This document shows positions 49,933 through 59,679 of a stretch of DNA of 64,000 nt, piece after piece. Every line of letters starts with the position of its first letter. Position 1 is the first letter of the stretch. The stretch spans positions 744,001 through 808,000 of the forward strand of contig NZ_CP109273.1 in NCBI RefSeq assembly GCF_045209745.1. The letters are read 5' to 3'. The stretch comes from Micromonospora sp045209745. Its GTDB lineage: Bacteria > Actinomycetota > Actinomycetes > Mycobacteriales > Micromonosporaceae. The translations under genes were made by a program, and so were the position numbers. Under the pieces are notes generated by a model. It was not told where the DNA came from and did not search any database. It saw only the letters and a list, made by a program, of their open reading frames with translations.

Positions 49933-52047
49933 TCAGGGCAGGGTCCACTTCTGGTTGGCCGCACCAAGGCAGGTCCAGAGGTGCACGACGGTGCTGTCGG
50001 CCGAGTTGTTGCCGGAGACGTCCAGGCACTTGCCCGACGACGGGTTGCGCAGGCTGCCATCGGACTGGGCCGCCCAGTTCTGCGCCCCGCTGCCGTTGCA
50101 GGTCCAGAGCTGGATCTTGGTGCCGTCGGCGGAGCCACCACCCGAGACGTCCAGGCACTTGCCGAGCGCCTTGATCGTCGAGTTCGGCGTCACGGTCCAG
50201 GTCTGCGCCGTACTGCTGTTGCAGGTGTAGAGCTGGATCTGGGTGCCATCGGCGGTGCCGCCGCCGCGCACGTCCAGGCACTTGCCGGCGAGACCCTTGA
50301 TCGGGCCGACCCCGGGCGTGCCACCGCCCCCCTTGACCAGGGTGAAGTCGTCCACGTCGAAGAGCCCCGTGCCGCTACCGGTGAAGGTGAGGTAGAGGTT
50401 CTGGGCGCCGGACGGGACGTTGGACAGCGTGGTGGTGACGTTGGCGAACGTCGTCCAGCTGCCGGTGTTGGGCACCGCGACCGAGCCGAGCACCGGGCCG
50501 GTGGCCGAGCCGGTACGCACCTGGATGGTGCCACCCGCTCCGCCGGAGACGACCCGGGACGTGAACGAGGTGACCCCGGTCAGGTCCACGCCGTTGTACG
50601 CGGCCCAGTCACCCGGATCGATGTAGCCAATGGTCTGCCCGCCGTTGGCGCCCGCCTTGGTGAACGGGGTGACCCCGTTTGCCGAACTGAACGCCTCGGC
50701 CTGGATCGTGGTGTTCCCGGTCGGCGGCGGCGTGGTGCCCAACTCCTTGATCCGGATGTTGCGGAACGAGGCGTCGTCGCCGGTGCCGTGGTTCTGGATG
50801 CCGATGTGGCCGGCCAGCGACCGTACCGGATTGGTGTTGGTGAAGTCGTTGATCTTCACCCCGTTGAGGAAGATCTGCAGCCGCTCGCCCTCGACCAGCA
50901 GCTCGTAGGTGTTCCACTCCCCCGCCGCGTTCAACGCCGCGTCGCGGGCCGCGATGTCGGCGGACTTAAAGGTGTAGACCGAACCGGTCGTGCGGTCGGC
51001 GGCGTCGGTGGCGTCGATCTGGATCTCGTAGCCGTTGTCCACCGCGGACCACGGGTCACTGGACGGCGGGAAGCCGATGAAAATGCCGGAATTGTCGTCC
51101 CCGGCCAGCTTCCAGTCCAGCTTCAGCGAATAGTTGGTGAACTGCTTCGCGTTGTACCAGAACAGCCCCATGCCACCAACCGAGGTCAGGGTGGCGTCGG
51201 AGTTGGTGAAACTGCCCGGGCCGGCCTGCGACCAACCAGCGGTCGAACCGTTGAACAGCGAGGTGTAGCCGGTCTCGGGCCGGCAGTCGGCCTTGCTCCG
51301 ACCGGAGGCGTACCGGATGCCGCCGAGCAGGTGGGCCCGGAACGCCGGCTCCGCGTACGACGCCTGGGTGTGCCCGGCGCCCGTGTAGAAGGACCGGCCG
51401 CCGCTGTAACTCTTGCACCAGCTCAGCGGGTGGTCGGCGCCCATCCCGCCACCGGAGTACGACGACTCGTTCAGCGTGGCCAGCACGTGGGCGGTCGACC
51501 GGGCGTTGGTCCGGTAGTTGTACCACTCGTCGGTGCGGGTCCAGGTCTGCGGCAGGTGCCCGGTCGCCGCGTGCCCCCGGTCCTCCACCTTGATGTTGGC
51601 CTGCTGGATCGCCGGGTGCGAGGCGAACCACGCGCCCACCAGGTTGCCGTAGAACGGCCAGTCGTACTCGGTGTCGGAGGCCGCGTGCACGCCCACGTAC
51701 CCGCGACCCGAGCCGATGTAGGACTCGAAAGCGGTCTGCTGGCTGGCGTTGAGCACGTCGCCGGTGGTGTTGAGGAAGACGACCGCCTCGTACTGGGCGA
51801 GGTTGCCGGTGGTGAACGCGGCGGCGTCCTCCGTGGCGGTGACGGTGAAGTTGTTCGCCGCGCCCAGGTCGCGGATGGTCTGGATGCCGACCGGGATCGC
51901 GTCGTGTCGGAAGCCGGCGGTCTTGGAGAAGACCAGGACGTCGTACGGGGCGTCGGCGGCGCTGGCCGGGCTGGCCGGGGTGGTGCAGGCGATGACGGCG
52001 AGGGCCGTCATGGCCGCACCGAGGACGGGTCGCAGGAGTCTGCGCAT
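49933..52047 (-). CDS. Secreted ThuA - DUF1080 - CBM6 - ricin-lectin protein
   Basis: This is a 704-residue exported protein. The signal peptide is LLRPVLGAAMTALAVIACTTPASPASA. Residues about 33-265 are a ThuA/trehalose-utilisation-like glutamine-amidotransferase fold (DVLVFSKTAGFRHDAIPVG; VGVHAASDTEYDWP). Residues about 275-450 are a DUF1080 beta-sandwich (YTSLFNGSTAGWSQ; GYEIQIDATDAADRTTGSVY). A CBM6-like domain follows at about 455-575. The end is a three-repeat ricin lectin with QTW, QNW and QKW. It is probably involved in extracellular sugar processing. GAGGAGAG precedes the ATG. It is 26 bases downstream of the GSDH gene, so co-transcribed. Confidence 0.88.
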   Translation of the reverse strand: MRRLLRPVLGAAMTALAVIACTTPASPASAADAPYDVLVFSKTAGFRHDAIPVGIQTIRDLGAANNFTVTATEDAAAFTTGNLAQYEAVVFLNTTGDVLNASQQTAFESYIGSGRGYVGVHAASDTEYDWPFYGNLVGAWFASHPAIQQANIKVEDRGHAATGHLPQTWTRTDEWYNYRTNARSTAHVLATLNESSYSGGGMGADHPLSWCKSYSGGRSFYTGAGHTQASYAEPAFRAHLLGGIRYASGRSKADCRPETGYTSLFNGSTAGWSQAGPGSFTNSDATLTSVGGMGLFWYNAKQFTNYSLKLDWKLAGDDNSGIFIGFPPSSDPWSAVDNGYEIQIDATDAADRTTGSVYTFKSADIAARDAALNAAGEWNTYELLVEGERLQIFLNGVKINDFTNTNPVRSLAGHIGIQNHGTGDDASFRNIRIKELGTTPPPTGNTTIQAEAFSSANGVTPFTKAGANGGQTIGYIDPGDWAAYNGVDLTGVTSFTSRVVSGGAGGTIQVRTGSATGPVLGSVAVPNTGSWTTFANVTTTLSNVPSGAQNLYLTFTGSGTGLFDVDDFTLVKGGGGTPGVGPIKGLAGKCLDVRGGGTADGTQIQLYTCNSSTAQTWTVTPNSTIKALGKCLDVSGGGSADGTKIQLWTCNGSGAQNWAAQSDGSLRNPSSGKCLDVSGNNSADSTVVHLWTCLGAANQKWTLP

Positions 52048-52073
52048 ATCGCTCTCCTCAAGGCGGTTCAGGC

Positions 52074-54926
52074 TCAGGGCAGGATCCACTTTTGGTTCGC
52101 GGCTGCGGTGCAGGTCCAGAGGTGGACCACCGTGCTGTCGGCGGAGCTGTTGCCGGAAACGTCGAGGCACTTGCTGGACGCCGCGTTGCGTACCGTGCCG
52201 TCGGCCTGTGCGGCCCAGTTCTGCGCCCCGGTCCCGTTGCAGGTCCAGAGCTGGATCTTGGTGCCGTCGGCGGAGCCAGCACCCGAGACGTCCAGGCACT
52301 TGCCCAACGACTTGATCGTGGAGTTCGGGGTGACCGTCCAGTTCTGTGCCGCGCTGGCGTTGCAGGTGTAGATCTGGATCTGCGTGCCGTCGGCGGTGGC
52401 GCCACCGCGCACGTCCAGGCACTTACCGCCGAGACCCTTGATCGGGCCACCCCCGCCGGTGGGGGTCCCGACGACGAAGGTGAACGCGTCCAGGTCGTAG
52501 AGCGCACCGGTGCCCGACCCGGCGAAGGTCAGGTAGAGCGTGGTCGTGCCGGTCGGCGGGCTGGTGATCGTCCCGGTCACCGTGGCGAAGGTCTCCCAGC
52601 TGCCGGTCACGGGGACCGTGGCCGAGCCGAGCACCGTGCCGGTGGCCGAGCCGGCCCGGACCTGGAGGGTGCCACCGGCACCCGCCGAGGAGACCCGGGC
52701 GTTGAACGAGGTCACGTTGCCCAGCCGGTACGGCTGGAACGCGATCCAGTCACCATTGTTGATGTCGCCGACGGTCTTGCCGCCCTCGGCCGTGGTCTTG
52801 CTGAACACGTTGATCCCGGACGAGGTGCCGTAGAACTCGGCCTGCCGGTGCCGCGGTGGCAGCGTGTGCTGGGTGTGCGTGGTCAGCCCACCGGCGTCGG
52901 TGTACTCGGCGTCGAAGATCGCGAAAATGTTCGCCGCGTCGTCGTGCTCACCGTCGACCGGGATGGTGATCGAGCCGGAGCAGCCGGTCTTCGAGGTGAT
53001 CTGGTGGCCGTGCTGGTCGTGGCCGAGCACGTAGGTCATCTTGACCTTCGCGCAGTCGATCGTGCCGTCCTCCGGGTCGGTCACGGTGATGCTGAACGGC
53101 ACCGTGTCACCGAAGCTGAACAGCTGGCCGTTGCCGGGGTTGTTGATGGTCACCGTGGGCGCGGTGTTGCCGACGCTGATCCGCACGCTGCTGCTGCCGG
53201 TGGCGCCCTGCGGGTCCCGCACCGTCAGCGTGGCGGTGTAGCTCCCGTTGGCGGTGTAGGTCTTCGACGGGTTGGCTGCGGTCGAGGTGGTCCCGTCACC
53301 GAAGGCCCACGAGTACGTCAGCGCGCCCCCCTCGGGGTCGGACGAGCCGGCCGAGGAGAAGGTCACCGCGAGCGGGGCGGCACCGGAGGTCCGGTTGGCG
53401 CTGGCCGCCGCGGTCGGCGCCCGGTTGCCGCCACCGACGTAGTCGAAGCGGTAGAGCGCCGAGTTGGCGTCACCGTTGAAGTAGCCGGTGCCGTAGTCGA
53501 GCACGTAGTACGCGCCGTCCGGGCCGAACGCCGAGTCCATCACCTGCTTACCGACCCAGGGGAAGGCGTCGATGGCGCCCCGGGAGCCGTCGGAGTTGAC
53601 ATGGATCGGCTTGATCCAGCCTCGGCCGAACTCGGTGGCGAAGAACTGCCCGTCGAAGGACTGCGGGAACTTGGTGGTGGAGGTCGACGAGGCGTTGTAC
53701 CGGTAGACCGGGCCACCCATCGGGGACTCGGAACCGCCGCCGAACTCGGTGGGGGAGCCGGCGTCGCCGGCGTACCGGATCCAGGCCGGCTGGGCGGGCG
53801 GCAGGGTGGTCAGACCGGTGTTGCGGAACGAGTTGTTGGTCGGACCGCCGGTGCAGTTGTACTTCGCACCGCTGGTGTTGGTGGCGAAGTCCCACTCGTT
53901 GTACGTCTCGGTGGAGGTGTTGGTGCCGGTGCAGTACGGCCAGCCGTAGTTGCCCGGCGCGGCGACCCGGTTGAACTCGACCTGACCCGACGGCCCACGG
54001 GTGGAGCTGGTGGTGCCGGCGTCCGGCCCGTAGTCACCGACGTAGACGACCCCGGTGGCCTTGTCCACGCTGATCCGGAACGGGTTGCGGAATCCCATCG
54101 CGTAGATCTCCGGCCGCGTCTTGGCCGTGCCCGGCGCGAAGAGGTTGCCGGCCGGGATGGAGTACGTGCCGTTGGAGTTCACCTTGATCCGCAGGATCTT
54201 GCCCCGCAGGTCGTTGGTGTTGCCGGCGCTGCGCTGCGCGTCGTACCCCGGGTTGCGGTTGGTCCGCTCGTCCAGCGGCGAGTAGCCAGCCGATTCGAAC
54301 GGGTTGGTGTCGTCGCCGGTGGAGAGGAAGAGGTTGCCGGCGGCGTCGAAGTCGATGTCCCCACCGACGTGGCAGCACAGGCCGCGGTTGGCCGGCACGT
54401 CGAGCACGTCGACCTTGCTCGCCTGGTTGATCGTGAAGTCGGTGTTGAGGGTGAACCGGGAGAGCCGGTTGACGCCGTTCCAGGCCGAGAAGTCGGTGCC
54501 GGTGGCCGGCGCGTCGCCGGCGGGGGTGGACAGCGGCGGGGCGTAGTACAGGAAGATCTGCCGGTTGGTGGCGAAGCCCGGGTCGACCCCGACGCCCTGC
54601 AGGCCTTCCTCGTCGTGGTTGTAGACCGCCAGGGTGCCGATCACGGAGGTCGTGCCGTTGGCGTCGGTGCGGCGCAGGGTGCCGTTGCGAGCGGTGTGCA
54701 GGACCGAGCGGTCCGGTAGCACCGCCAGCGACATCGGCTCACCCATGTCGGTCACGCCGCGGGCGAGCTCGACCTGCTGGAAGTCGGTCGCGTTGATCGT
54801 GTGCGCCTGCGCGGGGGTCGGGCCGGCGGCGAGTGCGACCGTGCCGGCCGCGACCACCAGCAGCGCTGCCGATCCGGCGGAGAACCAACGTCGGGATCGA
54901 TGTTTCGGAGCGTCCTTCATAGACAT
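52074..54926 (-). CDS. Secreted glucose/sorbosone dehydrogenase-type protein with PKD, CBM6 and ricin-lectin domains
   Basis: This is a 950-residue exported protein. The signal peptide (SAGSAALLVVAAGTVALAAGPTPAQA) precedes a GSDH beta-propeller (about residues 45-480), marked by HDEEGLQGVGVDPGFATNRQ, GGDIDFDAAGNLFLSTGDD and YVGDYGPDAG. Such propellers use PQQ or a related quinone to oxidise aldoses. A PKD domain (about 490-575: GDGTTSTAANPSKTYTANGS), a CBM6-like domain (about 690-820) and a ricin lectin follow. The CBM6 and lectin parts are close copies of those in the neighbouring ThuA protein. GGAAGGGG precedes the ATG. Confidence 0.9.
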   Translation of the reverse strand: MSMKDAPKHRSRRWFSAGSAALLVVAAGTVALAAGPTPAQAHTINATDFQQVELARGVTDMGEPMSLAVLPDRSVLHTARNGTLRRTDANGTTSVIGTLAVYNHDEEGLQGVGVDPGFATNRQIFLYYAPPLSTPAGDAPATGTDFSAWNGVNRLSRFTLNTDFTINQASKVDVLDVPANRGLCCHVGGDIDFDAAGNLFLSTGDDTNPFESAGYSPLDERTNRNPGYDAQRSAGNTNDLRGKILRIKVNSNGTYSIPAGNLFAPGTAKTRPEIYAMGFRNPFRISVDKATGVVYVGDYGPDAGTTSSTRGPSGQVEFNRVAAPGNYGWPYCTGTNTSTETYNEWDFATNTSGAKYNCTGGPTNNSFRNTGLTTLPPAQPAWIRYAGDAGSPTEFGGGSESPMGGPVYRYNASSTSTTKFPQSFDGQFFATEFGRGWIKPIHVNSDGSRGAIDAFPWVGKQVMDSAFGPDGAYYVLDYGTGYFNGDANSALYRFDYVGGGNRAPTAAASANRTSGAAPLAVTFSSAGSSDPEGGALTYSWAFGDGTTSTAANPSKTYTANGSYTATLTVRDPQGATGSSSVRISVGNTAPTVTINNPGNGQLFSFGDTVPFSITVTDPEDGTIDCAKVKMTYVLGHDQHGHQITSKTGCSGSITIPVDGEHDDAANIFAIFDAEYTDAGGLTTHTQHTLPPRHRQAEFYGTSSGINVFSKTTAEGGKTVGDINNGDWIAFQPYRLGNVTSFNARVSSAGAGGTLQVRAGSATGTVLGSATVPVTGSWETFATVTGTITSPPTGTTTLYLTFAGSGTGALYDLDAFTFVVGTPTGGGGPIKGLGGKCLDVRGGATADGTQIQIYTCNASAAQNWTVTPNSTIKSLGKCLDVSGAGSADGTKIQLWTCNGTGAQNWAAQADGTVRNAASSKCLDVSGNSSADSTVVHLWTCTAAANQKWILP

Positions 54927-55146
54927 CTGTGCTGCCCCTTCCTGACGAGTGACTGCCAGGCGGGCGCGCGCCGTCGCGCCGGATGCCGTAGCGGTGGGGG
55001 GTGGGGGTCGATGGGTTACCGCGCCGCCGGTTCACCTCGACGAAACATTGTCGTGTTGGTCACGACACTAAGTCGCACATGTCCATGTGTCCATACCTTC
55101 CGGCGACACAGCATCAACTTTTGTCGATCTGATCGAAAGTCGCCGG

Positions 55147-56214
55147 TCAGGCGCGGCGGTCGATCGTCTGTGCGGCCAGCGCAACCAGCGCCGCGCGAGC
55201 CTCGTCGGCCACCATCGCGCTCTGCAAGGCGGCGAGCGCCGCCTCGGTCCGAACCCGGATCATCTGCTCGATCCGCTCCCGCGCGCCGGTCGCCTCGATG
55301 ATCTCGCGCAGCTCTGCCGCGCCGTCGTCGTCCAGCGCCGGGTTGCCGAACAGCTCCCGCAGCCGGATGGTCTGCGACCGGTCGGCGGCGCTGCGGGCCA
55401 GCGCCATCATCACCGTGGGCTTGCCCTCCCGCAGGTCGTCCAGGACCGACTTGCCGGTGACCGCCGGGTCCCCGAAGACACCCAGCACGTCGTCGCGGAG
55501 CTGGAACGCGTCGCCCAACGGGTCACCGAACTCGCCCAGCGCGGCGAGCAGCTCCGGCCCCGCGCCGGCCAGGGCCGCGCCGATCTGCAGCGGCCGGGTG
55601 ACCGTGTACCGGGCAGCCTTCATCCGGATCACGGTGAGCGCGCTGGCCACCGAGCCGTCACCCACGCCCGAGACCAGGTCCAGGTACTCACCAGCGATCA
55701 CCTCGGTACGCATCAGCGCGAACACGCCGTATCCCCGGTGCACCTGTTCGGTGCTCAGCCCACACTCGTGGAACATCTGATCCGACCAGGCGGCGCAGAG
55801 ATCCCCGCAGAGCAGCGCGGTGTTGCGGCCGTACGCCTCCGGGTCACCGCGCCACGACGAGCGGGCGTGCAGATCGGCGAAGAGCCGGTGCACCGACGGC
55901 TCACCCCGACGGCGGTCGCTGCCGTCCAGGATGTCGTCGTGGATCAGCGCGAACGCGTGGAACAGCTCCAGGGCCGCCGCGGCCACCACGACCGGGGTGC
56001 AGTCGGCCGCCCCCGTCCCGCGCCAGCCCCAGTAGCAGAAGAGCGGGCGTAACCGCTTCCCACCGGCCAGCACGAACCGGTGCAGCGCGGTGAACACGCC
56101 GCGCGGCGCGCCGTCCGGCCAGTCCGGGCCCTGCCGGTCGAGGAACCCGGCCAGCTCGGCGTCGAAGCGCGCCCGCAGCCCGCTCGCGTCGGTGGGCGCG
56201 ACGGTGACCGTCAT
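55147..56214 (-). CDS. Polyprenyl diphosphate synthase (E-type)
   Basis: This is a 355-residue trans-prenyltransferase. The first Asp-rich motif is ALIHDDILDGSDRRRG (DDxxD, about residues 91-95) and the second is LRDDVLGVFGD, where the last Asp of DDxxD is Gly-shifted. GGKRLRPLF near residue 51 binds isopentenyl diphosphate, and TGKSVLDDLREGKPT is also typical. It would make a C15-C25 prenyl diphosphate; chain length cannot be read. It is the last gene of the ebo operon (4-base overlap with eboF), so it probably supplies the donor for the UbiA enzyme in the same operon. Confidence 0.88.
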   Translation of the reverse strand: MTVTVAPTDASGLRARFDAELAGFLDRQGPDWPDGAPRGVFTALHRFVLAGGKRLRPLFCYWGWRGTGAADCTPVVVAAAALELFHAFALIHDDILDGSDRRRGEPSVHRLFADLHARSSWRGDPEAYGRNTALLCGDLCAAWSDQMFHECGLSTEQVHRGYGVFALMRTEVIAGEYLDLVSGVGDGSVASALTVIRMKAARYTVTRPLQIGAALAGAGPELLAALGEFGDPLGDAFQLRDDVLGVFGDPAVTGKSVLDDLREGKPTVMMALARSAADRSQTIRLRELFGNPALDDDGAAELREIIEATGARERIEQMIRVRTEAALAALQSAMVADEARAALVALAAQTIDRRA

Positions 56215-57626
56215 GTCCTCTCCCCCGAACCGTCCGAACCGCCGGCGCCCAGCCCGGCCAACTCCAGCAGCAGCGCCTTGACCTCGGTGGCCGCGATCTT
56301 GTCCCGGGCAGCCGTCGGGTCGGAGCAGAGCAGCACCGGGGCGTCCGCCGGGTCGTCCGGCAGCCGCCCGTGCGAGCCCCGCACGGCCTGCGCACCGGCG
56401 TCCAGGCCGACCGCGCTCATGAGGTAGCGCATACCGAGCTTCTTGCGGGCCAGCGCCACCCCGGCCCGGCGCTTCGCCGCACCCGGCGCCGCCGGGTCGA
56501 AGAACAACTCGGCCGGGTCATAACCTGGCTTCCGATGAATTTCCACGAGCCGGGCGAAGTCCGGCGCAACAGCGTCGTCCAGCCAGTAGTAGTACGTGAA
56601 CCAGGCGTCCGGCTCAGCCACCAACACCAACTCACCGGCACGTGGATGGTCCAGCCCGTGCGCGGCCTTGCCATCGGCGTCGAGCACCTCGGCCACCCCG
56701 GGCAGGCTGGCGCAGAGCTTCGCCACCGCCGGCACGTCCGCCGGGTCCTTGACATAGACGTGGGCGACCTGATGGTCGGCGACCGCGAACGCCCTCGACG
56801 TCCACGGGTCGAGGTATTCCATGCCCGCCTGGGTGTGCACCCGCAGCAGCCCCTCGGCGCGCAGCAACCGGTTGACGTCCACCGGCCGGGACACGTCGGT
56901 GATGCCGTACTCCGACAGCACCACCACTGTGGCGTCCCGTGCTCGAGCCGCGTCCAGCAGCGGCCCGAGCACCGCGTCCAGCTCGGCCGCCGCGGCGGCG
57001 GCCTGGGCCGACGACGGGCCGTACCGTTGCAGGTCGTAGTCCAGGTGCGGCACGTAGACCAAGGTCAGGTCGGGTGACACATCGGCCAGGATCTGCTCGG
57101 CCGCCTGGCAGATCCACCGCGACGACGGCAGCCCCGCCGTCGGCCCCCAGTAGGTGAACAGCGGGAAGGTGCCCAGCCGCCCGGTCAGCGCGTCGTGCAG
57201 CTCCGGCGGGTCGGTGTAGCAGTCCGGCTCCTTGCGGCCGTCCGCGTAGTAGACGGGGCGTGGGGTGACCGTCCAGTCGACGTCGGCGCCCATCGCGTAC
57301 CACCAGCAGACGTTCGCGACGGTGTAGCCCGGCTCGGCCCGGCGGGCCGCCTGCCAGAGCTTCTCCCCGCCGACCAGCGCGTTGTGCTGCCGCCACAGCA
57401 GCACCTCACCCAGCTCCCGGAAATACCACCCGTTGCCGACGATGCCGTGCCCGCTGGGCGGCTCGCCGGTGAGGAAGGTGGACTGCACCGAGCAGGTCAC
57501 CGCGGGCAGCACGGTGCCCAGCTCGGCCCGGAAGCCGCCGTCGGCGACGCCGCGCAGCCGGGGCATGTGCGCCAGCAGTCGCGGGGTCAGCCCCACCACA
57601 TCGAGCACCACCAGTTGCCGGCTCAT
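56211..57626 (-). CDS. eboF: EboF-type alkaline phosphatase/phosphodiesterase family protein
   Basis: This is a 471-residue protein of the nucleotide pyrophosphatase/alkaline phosphatase superfamily. The N-terminal LVVLDVVGLTPRLL holds the first metal Asp. LPAVTCSVQSTFLTGEPPSGHGIVGN carries the likely Thr nucleophile and the conserved Gly-His. LTLVYVPHLDYDLQRYG and VVVLSEYGITDVSRPV are metal-ligand segments (Asp, His; Glu in place of the usual Asp). The lack of a signal peptide puts it in the cytosol. In other ebo clusters this gene sits beside eboE. It overlaps both neighbours by 4 bases. Confidence 0.85.
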   Translation of the reverse strand: MSRQLVVLDVVGLTPRLLAHMPRLRGVADGGFRAELGTVLPAVTCSVQSTFLTGEPPSGHGIVGNGWYFRELGEVLLWRQHNALVGGEKLWQAARRAEPGYTVANVCWWYAMGADVDWTVTPRPVYYADGRKEPDCYTDPPELHDALTGRLGTFPLFTYWGPTAGLPSSRWICQAAEQILADVSPDLTLVYVPHLDYDLQRYGPSSAQAAAAAAELDAVLGPLLDAARARDATVVVLSEYGITDVSRPVDVNRLLRAEGLLRVHTQAGMEYLDPWTSRAFAVADHQVAHVYVKDPADVPAVAKLCASLPGVAEVLDADGKAAHGLDHPRAGELVLVAEPDAWFTYYYWLDDAVAPDFARLVEIHRKPGYDPAELFFDPAAPGAAKRRAGVALARKKLGMRYLMSAVGLDAGAQAVRGSHGRLPDDPADAPVLLCSDPTAARDKIAATEVKALLLELAGLGAGGSDGSGERT

Positions 57627-58822
57627 CGCGTCACTCCCACGGTCACGGTTCGCTCCGGAGTCAGCCCCAGGCCGACAAGTTCGTCGCGGGCGAAGGCCAG
57701 CTCGGCGGCGATGCCGGCGGCCAACTCCGCGTCGGTGCCGGGCCGCCGTGCGGCCGGCAGCACCCCCCAGGTGTACGTCTCCACGTCGAGATGGTCACAG
57801 CCGGCCGCCGGACCGGCGAAGAGCGCGGCCAGCGCGGCGCGCAGCACCGGCAGGGTGGAGCCGAGCGGCTCCTCGGGTGGGGCGTGCAGGGGCACGTGAT
57901 AGTGCACCCGCCACGGGCCCGGCAGCTCCCGATCCAGTGCCGCGTCCAGGTCGTCGGCCGCGTACGCCGGGTCGGCCGGGTCGGCCAGGCCGGCGCAACC
58001 GGCGCCCCGGGTCTGGTGCAGGAAGCGTGGCTCGACCCAGCGGCGCAACGCGTCGGCCCCGCCCTCCGGGTCGGCCGCCTCGACGGCGGCGGAGACCTGC
58101 ACCTTCACCACGGGCAGCCCGGCCACCCGCAGTCGTTCCAGTGCCTCGGCCGGCTCCTCCCAGGCACAGGCCAGGTGGGCCAGGTCGAGACAGACACCCA
58201 ACCGCTCGGTGTCCATGCCGGACAGCAGCGCCGCCGCCTGGCCGGTGCTCTCCACCACGCAGCCGGGCTCCGGTTCGAAGCCGACCCGCACCACACGGCC
58301 GGTGTCCCGCTGCACGGCGGCCAGACCGGCGGCCAGCTGGTCCAGCCGACGTCGGGCCGCGTCGGCCCGATCGGTGTCCCACGGCTGCCGCCAGGCCAGC
58401 GGCAGCGTGGAGATCGAGCCCCGGGCGGCGTTGTCGGGCAGCAGGTCGGCGAGCACCCGGGCCAGATCCAGGGTGTACGTCAATCGCTGCTCGGTGGTCC
58501 AGTCGGGGTGGTACACGTCGTGCTTGACCACCGGTGCCTGGAAGGCCGCGTACGGGAAGCCGTTGAGGGTGACCACCTCCAGCCCGCGCGCGTCCAGCTC
58601 GGAGCGCAACCGGCGACGCAGCGTCGGGTCGGCGGCCAGCTCGGCGGCGACCGGGGCGGCCAGCCACAGCCCGAGCCCGAGCAGGTCACTGCCGAGCGCC
58701 TCGCGGACCGGCACGGCGTAGGTGTCCAGTTGTTCGAGGATGCCGGCGAGGTCCTCGGCAGGGTGCACGTTGGTGCAGTAGCCGAGGTGGACGGTGTCGC
58801 CGCCGGCATGTCGCAGCCGCAT
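57623..58822 (-). CDS. eboE: EboE-type TIM-barrel metabolite-traffic protein
   Basis: This is a 399-residue xylose-isomerase-like TIM barrel. The opening HLGYCTNVHPAEDLAGIL, then VVTLNGFPYAAFQAPVVK and YHPDWTTEQRLTYTLDLA, are the hallmark of EboE. VGFEPEPGCVVES and LGVCLDLAHLACAWEEP hold the expected metal ligands (Glu, Asp, His), and HYHVPLHA and LDVETYTW lie near the end. The start overlaps the stop of eboB (TGATG). In Nostoc the ebo genes are needed for a metabolite to reach the periplasm; the chemistry of EboE is unknown. Confidence 0.88.
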   Translation of the reverse strand: MRLRHAGGDTVHLGYCTNVHPAEDLAGILEQLDTYAVPVREALGSDLLGLGLWLAAPVAAELAADPTLRRRLRSELDARGLEVVTLNGFPYAAFQAPVVKHDVYHPDWTTEQRLTYTLDLARVLADLLPDNAARGSISTLPLAWRQPWDTDRADAARRRLDQLAAGLAAVQRDTGRVVRVGFEPEPGCVVESTGQAAALLSGMDTERLGVCLDLAHLACAWEEPAEALERLRVAGLPVVKVQVSAAVEAADPEGGADALRRWVEPRFLHQTRGAGCAGLADPADPAYAADDLDAALDRELPGPWRVHYHVPLHAPPEEPLGSTLPVLRAALAALFAGPAAGCDHLDVETYTWGVLPAARRPGTDAELAAGIAAELAFARDELVGLGLTPERTVTVGVTR

Positions 58823-59679
58823 CAGCTGCCGCCGCGCAGGATCGAGTTGCCGGTCTGCGGGTCCACGGCGGCGGCGACGTCCAGGTCGCTGAGGTCGAGC
58901 CGCCCGGACTGCCCGTAGAACTCCACCGGGTTTCGCCACAGCACCTTGTCGACGTCGTCGTCGCTGAACCCGGCCTGCAGCATCGCCTCGCCGGTGGCCC
59001 GGGTCAGCAGCGGGTCGGAGCGCCCCCAGTCGGCGGCCGAGTTGACCAGCATCCGATCGGTGCCGTACTCCCGCAGCAGCTCCACCATCCGCTGCGGGGT
59101 CATCTTGGTGTCCGGGTAGATGGAGAAGCCCAGCCAGCAGCCGCTGTCCCGGACCAGTTTGACGGTCACCTCGTTGAGGTGGTCGACCACCACCCGACCC
59201 GCGTCGATGCCGGATTCGGCGACCACCGCGAGGGTTCGCTCGCAGCCGCGTGCCTTGTCCCGGTGCGGGGTGTGCACCAGCGCCGGCAGGTCGTACGCCA
59301 CCGCGAGGGCCAGCTGCGCCGCGAACGCCTCGTCCTCCTCGGGCGTCATCGAGTCGTACCCGATCTCGCCGACCGCCACCACCGCGTCCTTGTCCAGGTA
59401 GCGGGGCAGCAGGTCGAGGACCGGGCGGCAGCGCGGGTCGTTGGCCTCCTTGGGGTTCAGCGCCACGGTGGCGAAGTGCCGCACCCCGAACTGCCCGGCC
59501 CGGAACGGCTCCCAGCCGATCAGCGAGTCGAAGTAGTCGGTGAACGAGGCGGCGCTGGTGCGCGGCTGACCCAGCCAGAACGCCGGCTCCACCACCGCGC
59601 GTACTCCGGCGGCGGCCATCCGTTCGTAGTCGTCGGTGGTGCGTGAGGTCATGTGGATGTGTGGGTCGAAGATGCGCAT
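58822..59679 (-). CDS. eboB: EboB, TatD-family metal hydrolase
   Basis: This is a 285-residue amidohydrolase-fold protein. The metal-binding pattern is complete: FDPHIHM (H-x-H at residues 7-9), VAVGEIGYD (Glu), LVHTPH (His), VVVDHLNE (His) and NSAADWG (Asp). It follows eboA without a gap (the stop and ATG abut) and overlaps eboE by one base. The family includes TatD nucleases, but in ebo clusters the substrate is unknown. Confidence 0.9.
   Translation of the reverse strand: MRIFDPHIHMTSRTTDDYERMAAAGVRAVVEPAFWLGQPRTSAASFTDYFDSLIGWEPFRAGQFGVRHFATVALNPKEANDPRCRPVLDLLPRYLDKDAVVAVGEIGYDSMTPEEDEAFAAQLALAVAYDLPALVHTPHRDKARGCERTLAVVAESGIDAGRVVVDHLNEVTVKLVRDSGCWLGFSIYPDTKMTPQRMVELLREYGTDRMLVNSAADWGRSDPLLTRATGEAMLQAGFSDDDVDKVLWRNPVEFYGQSGRLDLSDLDVAAAVDPQTGNSILRGGS

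Noticed and set aside
52092..54719. Long plus-strand frame opposite the GSDH gene
   Set aside because: It is antisense to a gene with a signal peptide and clear domains; the translation is low-complexity Arg/Gly/Val.
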